Shown here: in pieces, positions 47,626 through 56,539 of the stretch | Layout: each line of letters begins with the position of its first letter | Numbering within the stretch: position 1 is the stretch's first letter | DNA from: Clostridiales bacterium | GTDB taxonomy: Bacteria > Bacillota > Clostridia > Peptostreptococcales > Acidaminobacteraceae | Length of the DNA stretch: 63,499 nucleotides | Direction of reading: 5' to 3' | Assembly: GCA_030446305.1 (NCBI GenBank) | Contig: JASUSA010000010.1 | Span: forward strand, 1-63,499 | Position numbers and translations under genes: made by a program | The notes under the pieces: generated by a model | Databases searched by the model: none | Told to the model about the DNA's origin: nothing | The model's input: the letters and a program-made list of their open reading frames with translations, nothing else

Positions 47626-48519
47626 GTCTTCAGTAAGCGCTGTGGTGATATGTGTCAGAAACGCACTGAGTTCATGTGTAATCGTGGCATCTTTGCGATA
47701 AGAAACGTAGCAGAAGCACTGTGGCGGCGGTTCAATGCCGACTATTCGAAGGTTTTTAAAAACGGGGTTGGCAGAGATATTATCAAAAATCATCGGCCGA
47801 TTAAAGATACAAATGCTGTCTTCGGTGTTGGTTCTTTGAAGGAGCAGTCCGATTTGTGAACTTTGATAACCGATATGTGGTGAATAGCCGGCTTCTAAAC
47901 AGCCCTTCATAATTTGATTATAGAGAATGTGACTGTTTGTGACCATGTTGAATGTCTGTTCTTTTAATTCCTCAAAAGTGACGTGTTCGCGATGATAGTA
48001 CGTATTCTTTTCACCGATGGCAATGGCCACGTCATCCTGAAACCCCGAATAGACATCAATGCCGGGGGATGGCATAATGGCTTCGGTCATGGTAACATCA
48101 ATTTCGCCATTGAGTATTTTTTGCGCCAAGATATCTTGGGAGGTTTCAACGACATTGACGACGATCTCAGGGAATGCTTCTTTAAAGGCGTATAGGAACA
48201 TCGTGGTAAACGGCGTGCAGTAATAAGGGGTAAAACCAAAATTGACAGAGGTGTGATTGGTCTGAATCGTCTTAACGGATTTTTCAAACTGTTGATAGGC
48301 TTCAAGAACGGGATCAATCATTTTGACGAGCGCTTCACCTTGCCGTGTGAGCACATTTTTGACACCGGATTTTTGGAAGAGTTTAATGCCAAGGTTCTTT
48401 TCAATTCTTTTAACGGCCTTGCTGAGTGCCGGCTGAGAGATATATAGGTTTTCAGCTGCTTTGGTAAAATGACCGGTCAATTGAATTTCCTTTATATATT
48501 TCATTTCACGGATTTCCAT
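47605..48519 (-). CDS. LysR family transcriptional regulator
   Basis: 304 residues with an N-terminal winged helix (GHFTKAAENLYISQPALSKAVKRIE, about 15-39) and a C-terminal periplasmic-binding-like effector domain (about 90-295). ATG after AAGGGGG. It is divergent from an alpha/beta hydrolase gene, the usual layout for a LysR regulator and its target; the intergenic region has a good LysR-type dyad. Effector unknown. Confidence 0.93.
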   Translation of the reverse strand: MEIREMKYIKEIQLTGHFTKAAENLYISQPALSKAVKRIEKNLGIKLFQKSGVKNVLTRQGEALVKMIDPVLEAYQQFEKSVKTIQTNHTSVNFGFTPYYCTPFTTMFLYAFKEAFPEIVVNVVETSQDILAQKILNGEIDVTMTEAIMPSPGIDVYSGFQDDVAIAIGEKNTYYHREHVTFEELKEQTFNMVTNSHILYNQIMKGCLEAGYSPHIGYQSSQIGLLLQRTNTEDSICIFNRPMIFDNISANPVFKNLRIVGIEPPPQCFCYVSYRKDATITHELSAFLTHITTALTEDTKTRIL

Positions 48520-48637
48520 TGCGATAACCCCCTTGTATTTTCTATGGTGAGATGTAGCGCCTTCGTTTAATACACCGGCGCTTTCGAATCGATTTTAACG
48601 TATAAGACTGGTGATAGCGGATGCGGTGACAGAAGCT

Positions 48638-48667
48638 TTTACAATTGTCTTATACACTTATTATAAT
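48638..48667 (+). promoter_or_regulatory. Promoter toward the alpha/beta hydrolase
   Basis: TTTACA at 48638-48643, 18 bp, TATAAT at 48662-48667. Confidence 0.6.
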
Positions 48668-48679
48668 GGGCATTAATTC

Positions 48680-48694
48680 ATAACTCAAGGTTAT
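48680..48694. promoter_or_regulatory. LysR-type operator
   Basis: ATAAC-TCAAG-GTTAT is a perfect interrupted dyad containing the T-N11-A core of LysR boxes, in the 360-bp divergent region between the LysR gene and the hydrolase. Its place just downstream of the plus-strand -10 suggests repression of the hydrolase or autoregulation on the other strand. Confidence 0.65.
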
Positions 48695-48763
48695 CAATCA
48701 TAAGTACAATAGGTATTAGTAATCGTACAGCTTCTGATATATGATAAAGATAAAGGAAGCATC

Positions 48764-48850
48764 ATGTGTGTGACGGCAACGGTTTATTGGCCCACATATA
48801 ATCCGGATCATGATATTTCCTATTCAACTAACGCAATAGGCGGTATATAA
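48764..48850 (+). CDS. Possible 28-residue small protein
   Basis: ATG preceded by AAAGGAAGC, then an open frame MCVTATVYWPTYNPDHDISY and 8 more residues, ending TAA 30 bp before the hydrolase start. No hydrophobic helix. It may be a small leader peptide or chance; the ribosome binding site and position in the leader are the only support. Confidence 0.3.
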   Translation: MCVTATVYWPTYNPDHDISYSTNAIGGI

Positions 48851-48880
48851 AAGTTTGAGTGAATGGAAAGGAGATGCATC

Positions 48881-49702
48881 ATGGCATATTTTGCAACGGA
48901 AGATTTTACAAAACTATATTATGAAATCGTAGGTGAGGGTGAACCCTTGGTCTTTATCCACGGTTGGTCTTGTTCAACGAAGACTTTTGCACCAGTTGTT
49001 AAGGAACTGAGAAAACAATATCAGTGTATAAGTTATGATCACAGAGGGCATGGCGCCTCATCTGCACCGAAAGGCGGCTTTACGATCGATCAATTGGGAA
49101 GAGATCTTAATGCGCTGCTGGATTACTTGGGGCTTAATAAAGTGGTACTCGTTGGGCACTCAATGGGTGCGGCAACAATTTACAGCTATGTGAAACAGTT
49201 TGGCTGTGACAGGCTTAAGAAAGTCGTTTTAATGGACATGAGTCCAAAACTTGTTAATGAAGGCGATTGGGATGCCGGCTTACTGTGCGGTGCTTATAAA
49301 ATGAGTGATTATTTAAGCGATATGGAATTGATGAGCATGTCCCTTGGTGATTTCATGTGGCGTTTCTGGAAACTTGTATTGCCTGATTTTGCCGCATTGC
49401 CGGAAGCGTTAAAAGAATTGGTAGCACCGGGCTTAGTAGGTGTGAATGATCATCAGGCATTGATCTGCTTCTGGAATTCCATGATGTATAATGACTACCG
49501 TGAAGATATTAAAGCAATCACTGTGCCCGTTTCATATTTCTTGCCTGACAATCCGCTGTATTCAATTAAAACGGCTGAATTCATCAAAGCCAACGCTTCG
49601 GCACCTGTTGAAATTGTAACGTTTGAAAACAGTACGCACATGATACAGGAAGAGCACGTAGAAAAGACGATTGCAGAAATTGATCGATTTGTTAAACGGT
49701 AA
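48881..49702 (+). CDS. Alpha/beta hydrolase
   Basis: 273 residues. Nucleophile elbow GHSMGAAT (Ser about 94), oxyanion-hole motif HGWSCSTKTF (about 28) and a late His in STHMIQEEH (about 254) complete a Ser-His-Asp triad with a probable lid domain around 130-200. ATG at 48881 after AAAGGAG; an ATG at 48863 overlaps this site. Substrate unknown; esterase or haloperoxidase-like. Probably controlled by the divergent LysR regulator. Confidence 0.88.
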   Translation: MAYFATEDFTKLYYEIVGEGEPLVFIHGWSCSTKTFAPVVKELRKQYQCISYDHRGHGASSAPKGGFTIDQLGRDLNALLDYLGLNKVVLVGHSMGAATIYSYVKQFGCDRLKKVVLMDMSPKLVNEGDWDAGLLCGAYKMSDYLSDMELMSMSLGDFMWRFWKLVLPDFAALPEALKELVAPGLVGVNDHQALICFWNSMMYNDYREDIKAITVPVSYFLPDNPLYSIKTAEFIKANASAPVEIVTFENSTHMIQEEHVEKTIAEIDRFVKR

Positions 49703-49784
49703 GGCAATGCGTGCTATTAATTGTGTGCGTCTGATGCCTGGATTCAAATAGAGATTTGAAATACCATAAAAAGCGAAAGGCTTG

Positions 49785-49867
49785 ATCCAAACGATAGGAC
49801 ATCCAAACGATAGGACAAAATACTGAATAGTTTTCATACGAATGGCTTAATTGTTGGCTTAATCGTT
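49785..49867. repeat. Two tandem duplications between hydrolase and SpoIIAA-like gene
   Basis: ATCCAAACGATAGGAC occurs twice in tandem (49785-49800, 49801-49816), and GGCTTAATYGTT twice (49844-49855, 49856-49867). They fill part of the 260-bp spacer; no gene is seen. Confidence 0.85.
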
Positions 49868-49883
49868 AGAGGCTGATGGCGCG

Positions 49884-49913
49884 TTGATTATTGAAGTCCA
49901 TTTTGGGTATAAT
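49884..49913 (+). promoter_or_regulatory. Promoter for the SpoIIAA-like gene
   Basis: TTGATT (49884-49889), 18 bp, TATAAT (49908-49913). Confidence 0.6.
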
Positions 49914-49962
49914 GAAATCAGGGGATCTTCACTTTGGGGAATAAGAAAAGTAGGAGACGCTT

Positions 49963-50328
49963 ATGGAAAGATTGAAATGGGAAACAGATAAGGGCTATAA
50001 TGTCCTAAAAGTCGATTTTTCCAACCTCGACCAAGATGCTTTGATAGATGCCTTTGATGTGACACATCACGAAATCGTAAACAGTGGCGAAGAAAACATC
50101 GTTGTCATCACAAATATTGAAAATGTGATGTTTGATCGTAAGGTTACGCGCCTCTTTGAAGCGATGTCGGAGAAGCATAAGCCATTCATATCGTTATCTG
50201 CATTTTACAGTGCAAATATATTGCAAAAAATGGCGATTGAAGCAATTGGAAAGCTCACGGAGAGAGAATTTCATATTTTCAGATCTGAAGACGAGCTCAA
50301 GGTTTGGATGGATGAAAAACTAAATTAA
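49963..50328 (+). CDS. SpoIIAA-like (STAS/SEC14-like) protein
   Basis: 121 residues with the alternating beta-alpha pattern of the SpoIIAA-like family (PF11964): VLKVDFSNL, NIVVITNIENVMFD, PFISLSAFYSANILQKMAI and a C-terminal EDELKVWMDEKL helix. No phosphorylated Ser/Thr typical of real anti-anti-sigma factors is evident. Function unknown. Single gene with own promoter and terminator. Confidence 0.72.
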   Translation: MERLKWETDKGYNVLKVDFSNLDQDALIDAFDVTHHEIVNSGEENIVVITNIENVMFDRKVTRLFEAMSEKHKPFISLSAFYSANILQKMAIEAIGKLTEREFHIFRSEDELKVWMDEKLN

Positions 50329-50357
50329 AAATACCCTTTAACGGGTATTTTTTTTGT
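50329..50357 (+). terminator. Terminator after the SpoIIAA-like gene
   Basis: AATACCC/GGGTATT stem followed by eight T. Confidence 0.92.
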
Positions 50358-50380
50358 AATCGAAGGAGAACGGCGCTATA

Positions 50381-51313
50381 ATGAAAGAACTGGCAGCGAT
50401 CATTCAAAAAGCATATCAGCTTGAAGGCGTAAGTTTTGAATGCCTAAAGTGTGAAGAGGGGTATAATGAAGTCTACAGTATGCGGGCGTCAAACGGTGAC
50501 GCATATATTGTAAAGGTTCATCGAGATCACTTTGTCGATGCCAAGCGTCTTTGGCAGCAACAGCTTTTTAAAGTATTTTTAGAGGCAAAAGGTATTCAAA
50601 CGATGCCGTATCGCTTAACCATCGAGGGAGAGCCTTTTTGTATGCTGGAAGACAACCCATTGACGGTTGAAGCTAAATGCAGTATGTTTAGAGAAACGGC
50701 GTTTTCTGTTTCAAAGCTCCGGGCGATCGGGGCGATGCTGGGTAATATTCATTTATGGTCAGATGATTTTGAATGCCAGATGAAAAGCGGTTCCCAATGG
50801 CGTATATTTGGCAGTAACCTGACCAATACGCTGTATGATTATGATGCTGTTTCCAGAAAGATTGAACGGCTAACAGAGCGGTTACCAGAGCACCTCAGCC
50901 GTTATCATACGGTGCGCAACAGGCTTAGAGGTATGTGGGATATGTTGCCTGAGGGCATTGTACACGGAGATTTTGGAAAATACAATTTGGCATTTAATGA
51001 TGAAGAAGCTGTTGTCGGCATTGTTGATTTCAATTTGATGGGGCGTGAAAAGTACGTCAATGAATTGGTGCAGACAGCTGTTCTCAATACGTACATCGTC
51101 AATGACAAGCCATTTCAGTGGGAAAGCGGATTTGCTTATTTAAATGATTTTATCAGTGCTTATGAACAAGTGCGTTCCTTAAACGTTATTGAAAAGGATG
51201 CCATTGCGCTTATTTTTAGATTAAGTTTCTTGGCTTATTTTGGTGAAAAAATGCCGGATGTTATTATTACCAATTTGCTTGACGGCGTTTATGATTCGGC
51301 TGTTGTGATCTAA
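50381..51313 (+). CDS. Aminoglycoside phosphotransferase-fold kinase (APH/choline kinase family)
   Basis: 310 residues. N-lobe with YIVKVHRD (about residue 45) and C-lobe catalytic segment GIVHGDFGKYNLAF (about 190) followed by GIVDFN (about 210), the Brenner and DFG-equivalent motifs. Such proteins phosphorylate aminoglycosides, homoserine, choline or unknown small molecules, or form spore coat CotS-like proteins. There is no sign it is a resistance gene. It starts 52 bp after the previous gene, with GAAGGAG upstream. Confidence 0.82.
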   Translation: MKELAAIIQKAYQLEGVSFECLKCEEGYNEVYSMRASNGDAYIVKVHRDHFVDAKRLWQQQLFKVFLEAKGIQTMPYRLTIEGEPFCMLEDNPLTVEAKCSMFRETAFSVSKLRAIGAMLGNIHLWSDDFECQMKSGSQWRIFGSNLTNTLYDYDAVSRKIERLTERLPEHLSRYHTVRNRLRGMWDMLPEGIVHGDFGKYNLAFNDEEAVVGIVDFNLMGREKYVNELVQTAVLNTYIVNDKPFQWESGFAYLNDFISAYEQVRSLNVIEKDAIALIFRLSFLAYFGEKMPDVIITNLLDGVYDSAVVI

Positions 51314-51414
51314 TTTTTAGGCTTTTTTAGGCGTTTGGGATTACAGGCATGCTTACAGGTATAATGAAGCATTATCAATTATTTGATACAGGTAGGATAT
51401 AGGAGGGGATAGCC

Positions 51415-52212
51415 TTGAAAAAAGAATATATTGCAATTATAGGGCTCATCATCATTATAATCGTTACGATTTGGTATGGCAGTCTTTCATCCAGTCGTTT
51501 GACAAACGAAAACCAACAGTTATTATCACAGTTGACATCTTTGAAAACGCAATTGGATGATATTCAGTCGGTACAACAGTCTGATAATCAGCAATTGAGG
51601 CTATATGAGGCAATCGTAGAGGCACAAAGTGAGAAAGTCGCACATTATCAGGCAATTCTATCAGATCAAATGGCAATTATGACAGCGGAAGGCATTGACC
51701 AAGGAAAATATATTCACCTGTATACATTTGATGATATGTGGAATCCCGAAATTGTCTATTTTATGAATAATGAAACGTTTTCAGAGGCGTCGAATGTGTC
51801 AGACATCTCAAAAGAAGAAATTGAAAATATGTTGAATGATGTCATACAACGTATGAGCGTTGAAATATTTGACTATTTGCCGATACAATTGGAAAAACTT
51901 GAAAGTGATTCTGAAGCAGATGGTTATTGTGCCTATATTGATTTAGAAGAACTGCCAAATTCAGATGATGACGATCAGTACCGTGGTTGGATTAATCGAT
52001 ATTTCCAAGGTTCATCCGGCGGCGGTTCGACAGAAAGGACGCTTATTTATAACGTATTACAGCCTGAACTCAATTGGTGGCCGATTACCAGTGTCGTGTT
52101 TACATATAATCATGAGACGATCTATTACGATCATGTACCGTGGCTGACAGAGATTAATCGGCGTACTGATTTTCTGATAGATGAAAGTGACTTAGAAAGT
52201 GGCTTAGATTGA
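51415..52212 (+). CDS. Membrane-anchored coiled-coil protein, unknown function
   Basis: 265 residues beginning with TTG after AGGAGGGG. One N-terminal membrane helix (about 5-23), then a heptad-like, Gln/Leu-rich helix (about 25-90) and an acidic globular part with many Tyr, Trp and Asp residues that would lie outside the membrane. No family recognised. Followed by a repeat array and a hairpin terminator. Confidence 0.7.
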   Translation: MKKEYIAIIGLIIIIIVTIWYGSLSSSRLTNENQQLLSQLTSLKTQLDDIQSVQQSDNQQLRLYEAIVEAQSEKVAHYQAILSDQMAIMTAEGIDQGKYIHLYTFDDMWNPEIVYFMNNETFSEASNVSDISKEEIENMLNDVIQRMSVEIFDYLPIQLEKLESDSEADGYCAYIDLEELPNSDDDDQYRGWINRYFQGSSGGGSTERTLIYNVLQPELNWWPITSVVFTYNHETIYYDHVPWLTEINRRTDFLIDESDLESGLD

Positions 52213-52217
52213 TGTTT

Positions 52218-52287
52218 AACATATGGATTTAAACATATGGATTTAAACATATGGATTTAAACATATGGATTTAAACATATGGATTTA
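52218..52287. repeat. Five perfect 14-bp tandem repeats
   Basis: AACATATGGATTTA is repeated five times without a mismatch (52218-52231 to 52274-52287), directly after the stop of the preceding gene. Perfect identity implies recent expansion. The 400-bp spacer otherwise holds a terminator, a promoter and a leader hairpin. Confidence 0.97.
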
Positions 52288-52310
52288 AATGATAAATGGA
52301 TTGGAATGAT

Positions 52311-52365
52311 AAAGCATTTTGTAACATAGCGCCATCATGGCGTAATGATTATAAGATGCTTTTTA
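52311..52365 (+). terminator. Terminator downstream of the 14-bp array
   Basis: Outer stem AAAGCAT/ATGCTTT (52311-52317/52356-52362) with inner CAT.CGCC/GGCG.ATG, followed by TTTT-rich sequence. Confidence 0.7.
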
Positions 52366-52394
52366 ATTTTAGATAGAGATCAGGCAGATTTGTA

Positions 52395-52423
52395 TTTACA
52401 AGTGAAGACTAATCAAGTATACT
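52395..52423 (+). promoter_or_regulatory. Promoter and leader hairpin of the recombinase gene
   Basis: TTTACA (52395-52400), 17 bp, TATACT (52418-52423). A leader of about 180 nt follows, with AACTATTC (52438-52445) pairing GAATAGTT (52464-52471). Confidence 0.7.
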
Positions 52424-52611
52424 AAAGAAGAACTATCAACTATTCCCTAAATATACATTTAAAGAATAGTTTGGTTAAATTGAAAGGTGCCCCCGATCGT
52501 GCTGCTTCAAGGCTTAGTTCTAATGATGCACTGTTATTTCAACTGTTTGAATATGCTGTTAATGCTCATCCGTACACTTACTCATCAATACGTTTTATTG
52601 GAGGTTTTCAA

Positions 52612-53796
52612 ATGGCACGTAAAAAAATTGCCGCAGACGCTGCTGCAAAAAGTAAAAAACCTGTTCAGAAACTATATAATAAATCAGATGTCCCAGATAA
52701 TATTTTGATTAAGCGCAATGAAACGCTCAACCAATGTATGGCCATTGAAAAACGGTTGCCCTACTTCCTAACCGATTATTTTCTGTACTTGAAGAATGCC
52801 ATTGCCATTAACAGTCGTTTGGCATACCTCAGTGATCTGCAGTTTTTCTGTCAGTACCTTATTGAACATCATCCAAAATTTGAACATTATGAAGAAATGT
52901 CGCAGATTGAGGCAGACGCATTTTATCAGCTAACAGCCAAGGATATCAATATTTTTTTAGGTGATTATTGTACCCGTTATATTGTCGAGACTGAAAATGC
53001 CGATTATATCATTGAAAACAATACGCGTGCGCTGGCCAGAAAGCGATCGTCGCTTAGCGTGCTCTTTAAATTTCTTTACCGGAACGAACTGCTGACCACC
53101 AATATAACGGAAGGTTTTAATCCAATAATAATGCCTAAGCCACAGCCGGATGCTATTAAACGACTGGAAATCGAAGAAGTTGCGATGATGCTGAAAGCTG
53201 TCGAAACCGGTGAAAAGCTCACAGATAAGGAAAAACAGTACTGGGAAAAGACAAAGCGCCGCGATAAGGCGATCTTAATCCTCTTTACAACCTATGGGCT
53301 TCGTGTGAGTGAGCTTCAGCAGCTTAATATCAGCTCATTTAATTATGTCAGAGGTGAATTTAGAATCTTTAGAAAACGCGGCAAAGAAACGACGATGCCG
53401 CTGAATCAGTCTGCCATTAAAGTGATTGATGAGTATATTCATTTGGAGCGTTCAGCACCTCAAAACAATGATGATGCCCTGTTTTTATCGCTACAAGGCA
53501 AACGCATGACGGTACGTGCGATACGCGATCTCGTAAAGAAATATACGTCAATTGCCATGCAGGTGCCGCGAGATAAGGGGTACAGTCCGCATAAACTGCG
53601 CGCCACCGCTGCGTCTTCGCTAATTCAGTATGGCTTTTCAATCTATGATGTCCAGAACCTACTGGATCACGAAAATGTGACGACGACACAGCTCTATTCG
53701 GCTCATCGCCGCAATGCAAAACGTGATGTTATCAATCAGTATGAGCTTTTGGATGAGTTTAACGACGAAAATAACAGTGAAGAAGATGATCGCTAA
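52612..53796 (+). CDS. Tyrosine recombinase, XerS-like
   Basis: 394 residues from the ATG at 52612 after TTGGAGG; a longer upstream frame covers the leader. N-terminal SAM-like core-binding domain (about 35-160) with the pattern LPYFLTDYFLYLKNAIAINS seen in XerS, a linker rich in charged residues, and a catalytic domain with Arg in YGLRVSEL (about 275), Lys in RKRGKE, HKLR (about 340), His in LLDHEN and nucleophile Tyr in TQLYS (about 365). All six catalytic positions are filled. It may resolve chromosome dimers or be a stand-alone integrase; no att or dif site was recognised. Confidence 0.85.
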   Translation: MARKKIAADAAAKSKKPVQKLYNKSDVPDNILIKRNETLNQCMAIEKRLPYFLTDYFLYLKNAIAINSRLAYLSDLQFFCQYLIEHHPKFEHYEEMSQIEADAFYQLTAKDINIFLGDYCTRYIVETENADYIIENNTRALARKRSSLSVLFKFLYRNELLTTNITEGFNPIIMPKPQPDAIKRLEIEEVAMMLKAVETGEKLTDKEKQYWEKTKRRDKAILILFTTYGLRVSELQQLNISSFNYVRGEFRIFRKRGKETTMPLNQSAIKVIDEYIHLERSAPQNNDDALFLSLQGKRMTVRAIRDLVKKYTSIAMQVPRDKGYSPHKLRATAASSLIQYGFSIYDVQNLLDHENVTTTQLYSAHRRNAKRDVINQYELLDEFNDENNSEEDDR

Positions 53797-53829
53797 ATTA
53801 AATGATTAAGTTATTCTCAAATTTATTTG

Positions 53830-53950
53830 AAATTGATCCTAAATTGATCCTAAATTAATCACAAATGTATTTAAAATTGAAGTTTATAAAAATTGAAGCT
53901 CAAAATTGAAGCATAAAATTGAAATTTAAAATGAAGCCTAAATTGAAGTT
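53830..53950. repeat. Tandem 11-bp and 12-15-bp repeats after the recombinase gene
   Basis: AAATTGATCCT twice plus a diverged third copy (53830-53862), then about six copies of a unit like AAAATTGAAGCT (53872-53950). A/T-rich, imperfect, leading straight into the terminator. Confidence 0.85.
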
Positions 53951-54006
53951 AAAAAAGACCTTTAAAAAGTTAGCATTTTCTGTAACTTTTTTAGGTCTTT
54001 TTTTAT
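53950..54006. terminator. Long bidirectional terminator
   Basis: AAAAAAGACCT plus TTAAAAAGTTA pair with TAACTTTTTTA plus GGTCTTTTTTT. It can serve the recombinase gene and, on the other strand, alr. Confidence 0.88.
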
Positions 54007-54042
54007 TTTCTACTCTTTAGATTGTCCTTTATTCTATTGCTA

Positions 54043-54078
54043 TCTTATTGATTGGTAATCTTATTGATTGGTAATCTT
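54043..54078. repeat. Duplicated 16-bp unit downstream of alr
   Basis: TCTTATTGATTGGTAA occurs at 54043-54058 and 54059-54074, followed by the first bases of a third copy. Confidence 0.9.
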
Positions 54079-54147
54079 AAAATATGCTTTAATTAATGCA
54101 TCTAAAGCCAATCATTTGCTGTATTGAGCTGTACTGATTTATATTGA

Positions 54148-55317
54148 TTAAAGTAAATAATTCAGCGCATCGACGACTTCGCCGTCTTTGATATAAAGTC
54201 TGGGAATGCGTCGGTTGATTCCACAGATGATCTCATGATTAATCGTACCCAGCGTCGCCGCGAGTTCATCAATTGCAATAAAACTTTCACCTTGCTGACC
54301 AAATAAGACGACTTCGTCATCGACGTGGACATCATCAATGTCTGTCACGTCAATCATGCATTGATCCATGCAAATTCGCCCGACAATGGGTGCTTTCATC
54401 CCTTTTACTAATACGCTCCCCTTATTTGAAAGTCCTCTTGGGTAGCCGTCAGCGTAGCCAATCGGCAGTGTTGCAATAGCGGTTTTGCGGCTTGCAATAA
54501 ATGTACGGCCATAACTGATGCTTTCACCGGGTTCAACTGTTTTAATATGTGCGATTCTGGTTTTTAGTGTCATTACTTGTTCTAAGTGTGTTTCCCTAAG
54601 CATTTCCTTTGTCGGTGTAACACTATAGAGCATGATCCCTGCGCGAACCATATCGAGATGATATTCAGGTAAATCAATGATTGCAGCGCTATTGGCACAA
54701 TGTTTTATCGGAATTTGAATCCCTTGATCATTTAATTGATGAAAGAAATTTTCGAATAACTTAAATTGTGCGTTTGTATATGATTTATCTGTACTATCTG
54801 CAATTGCAAAATGTGTAAAGATTCCTTCGATGATGATATTTGGCAACGCAGCAATGCGCTTAATTGTCTCGATGGTATTTTCACTTGGCTCAAAACCAAT
54901 TCTGCCCATACCCGTATCAACTTTTAAATGGATTTTTACTTTCTTTTTTTGGGCAACAGCTAGGTTGGAAAGCAGCTGAGCAGATTCAAAGGAAAAGATC
55001 GTTTGCTCGAGATCGTAAAGAACCACTTCATCTAATTGTTCAATCGGTGTAAACCCAAGGATGAGAATCGGCACTGAATACCCGGCTTTTCGAAGCTCAA
55101 TTGCCTCATCGAGAATGGCAACTGCTAAACGGTCGGCACCATGATCTAAAAATATCTTTGCCACCTTTGTTGCGCCGTGACCATAGCCGTTTGCTTTGAC
55201 AACAGCTGTGATAAGCGCACCGGGATGTGTCAAACGTTTAACTTCTTCGATATTCTTAATTAATTTTGCGATATCGATTTCTGCCCAAGTTTTTCTTAAG
55301 TGTATTGTATCCACCAT
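54148..55317 (-). CDS. alr: Alanine racemase
   Basis: PLP enzyme interconverting L- and D-alanine for peptidoglycan (or germination control). PLP lysine in TAVVKANGYGHGATKVA (about residue 35-51), second catalytic Tyr region SISYGRTFIA (about 260) and CMDQCMIDVTDI (about 305). I start at the ATG at 55317, where AAAGGAGAG lies 7 bases upstream; an ATG 21 bases earlier precedes that site. 389 residues. It lies 70 bp behind the M20 peptidase gene, likely in one transcript. Confidence 0.95.
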   Translation of the reverse strand: MVDTIHLRKTWAEIDIAKLIKNIEEVKRLTHPGALITAVVKANGYGHGATKVAKIFLDHGADRLAVAILDEAIELRKAGYSVPILILGFTPIEQLDEVVLYDLEQTIFSFESAQLLSNLAVAQKKKVKIHLKVDTGMGRIGFEPSENTIETIKRIAALPNIIIEGIFTHFAIADSTDKSYTNAQFKLFENFFHQLNDQGIQIPIKHCANSAAIIDLPEYHLDMVRAGIMLYSVTPTKEMLRETHLEQVMTLKTRIAHIKTVEPGESISYGRTFIASRKTAIATLPIGYADGYPRGLSNKGSVLVKGMKAPIVGRICMDQCMIDVTDIDDVHVDDEVVLFGQQGESFIAIDELAATLGTINHEIICGINRRIPRLYIKDGEVVDALNYLL

Positions 55318-55387
55318 TATAAGTCTCTCCTTTTGCATTACGCATGTTGATTGCTTTTGTTGATTTTAACTGCCAATAATGCAATGC

Positions 55388-56539
55388 CTATAATGCAGTA
55401 ATAGTACATGCGAGTAATTTTGCGCGTTCATCAAGACTAAATAAGTGAATGTATTCATGTTCACCGTGATTAAGTTCTCCCCTTGCGCCCATAGCACATA
55501 CGGTAGGTGCACCTGCCATGACAGTCCAGCAGGAATCAGAGCCGCCGCCGACAGTAATCGGTTGTATTTCCGGTTCAATCCCCAACTGTTTGCCTTGATC
55601 CTGTACGACTTGAAAAAGCTTCATGGTTTGTTCTGTCTTTTCCATTGGCATAAATCTAACGTGATCGTTTGATATGCTGGTTGTCGTCCCTTTAACATAT
55701 TGTTTTTCTGCAACGGTTCGCAGTTGATTTAAAGCAATTTCAATTTGTTCAACGGTTGTAACACGGATGTCCAATCGCGCTTTTGCATGACCGGCAATGG
55801 CATTTGGCACCGTGCCGCCTTCAACAACGCCGACGTTGTAAGTGATGCCCGCTTCATAATCCGTTAAAGCGTGCAGATCAACTGTTTTATTCGCTAATTC
55901 CAAGACGGCAGATGCACCTTTCTGTGGATCTTTGCCGGCATGTGTCGATTTTCCTTGAATATGAATTTCAGGATAGATGGCACCTTTTCGGCCGACGACG
56001 ACAGCACCGTCATCTGATCCCGTTTCCATGTTAAATACAGCATCTTTTCCCTTTGCTTCTTTCATAAATAGTTTTGAAGCTTTGTCGTTATGATGCCCAA
56101 CTTCTTCGTCGCCGCAAAAGAGTACGGTCAGATTGTGCTCCTGCCAATTGATATCTGAAAGCGATTGTAGAGCTGATAAAGCGATGACCAATCCGCTTTT
56201 CATATCCAATACACCCGGGCCATATGCTTTGTCGTCAATGATTTTAAAAGGACGTTTTTCAGCAGTTCCCTTTGAAAAGACTGTATCCATATGGCCAATG
56301 ATCATTATATTTTTATTGCTCTTCCCTTTTCGTTTTGCCAGGACATGTGTTGATAATCCCGGATCCGTAATATATTCAACATCAAATCCAAATGCGGTTA
56401 ATTTATCGCCTACGATATGAGCGACTTCATGAATGCCTTCCGGATTATCGTATCCAGAATCAATATTAACGAGTTTTTCTAAGAGTGAAATGGTGTCTTT
56501 TGTCCTATGTTCTATGTTTTCAATAATATTTTTTATCAT
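55388..56539 (-). CDS. M20 family metallopeptidase, carboxypeptidase G2-like
   Basis: 383 residues from the ATG preceded by GGAGGCAAGTTA. Dizinc exopeptidase motifs: IIGHMDTVFS (about residue 77), GPGVLDMKSGL (about 107), catalytic CGDEEVGH (about 142), METGSDDGAVVV and the dimerisation-domain His in KSTHAGKDP. The closest style is Pseudomonas CPG2 (glutamate carboxypeptidase), which removes C-terminal Glu. It is divergent from a YfcC-type transporter, suggesting import and hydrolysis of a peptide or N-acyl amino acid. Confidence 0.9.
   Translation of the reverse strand: MIKNIIENIEHRTKDTISLLEKLVNIDSGYDNPEGIHEVAHIVGDKLTAFGFDVEYITDPGLSTHVLAKRKGKSNKNIMIIGHMDTVFSKGTAEKRPFKIIDDKAYGPGVLDMKSGLVIALSALQSLSDINWQEHNLTVLFCGDEEVGHHNDKASKLFMKEAKGKDAVFNMETGSDDGAVVVGRKGAIYPEIHIQGKSTHAGKDPQKGASAVLELANKTVDLHALTDYEAGITYNVGVVEGGTVPNAIAGHAKARLDIRVTTVEQIEIALNQLRTVAEKQYVKGTTTSISNDHVRFMPMEKTEQTMKLFQVVQDQGKQLGIEPEIQPITVGGGSDSCWTVMAGAPTVCAMGARGELNHGEHEYIHLFSLDERAKLLACTITAL

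Noticed and set aside
50381-51313. Aminoglycoside resistance gene
   Set aside because: It has the kinase fold but no resistance-specific features or mobile context; the fold is shared by many metabolic kinases.
52395-52471. Invertible promoter controlled by the adjacent recombinase
   Set aside because: The only inverted repeats nearby are two local hairpins (52311-52362 and 52438-52471); none flank the promoter as a pair.
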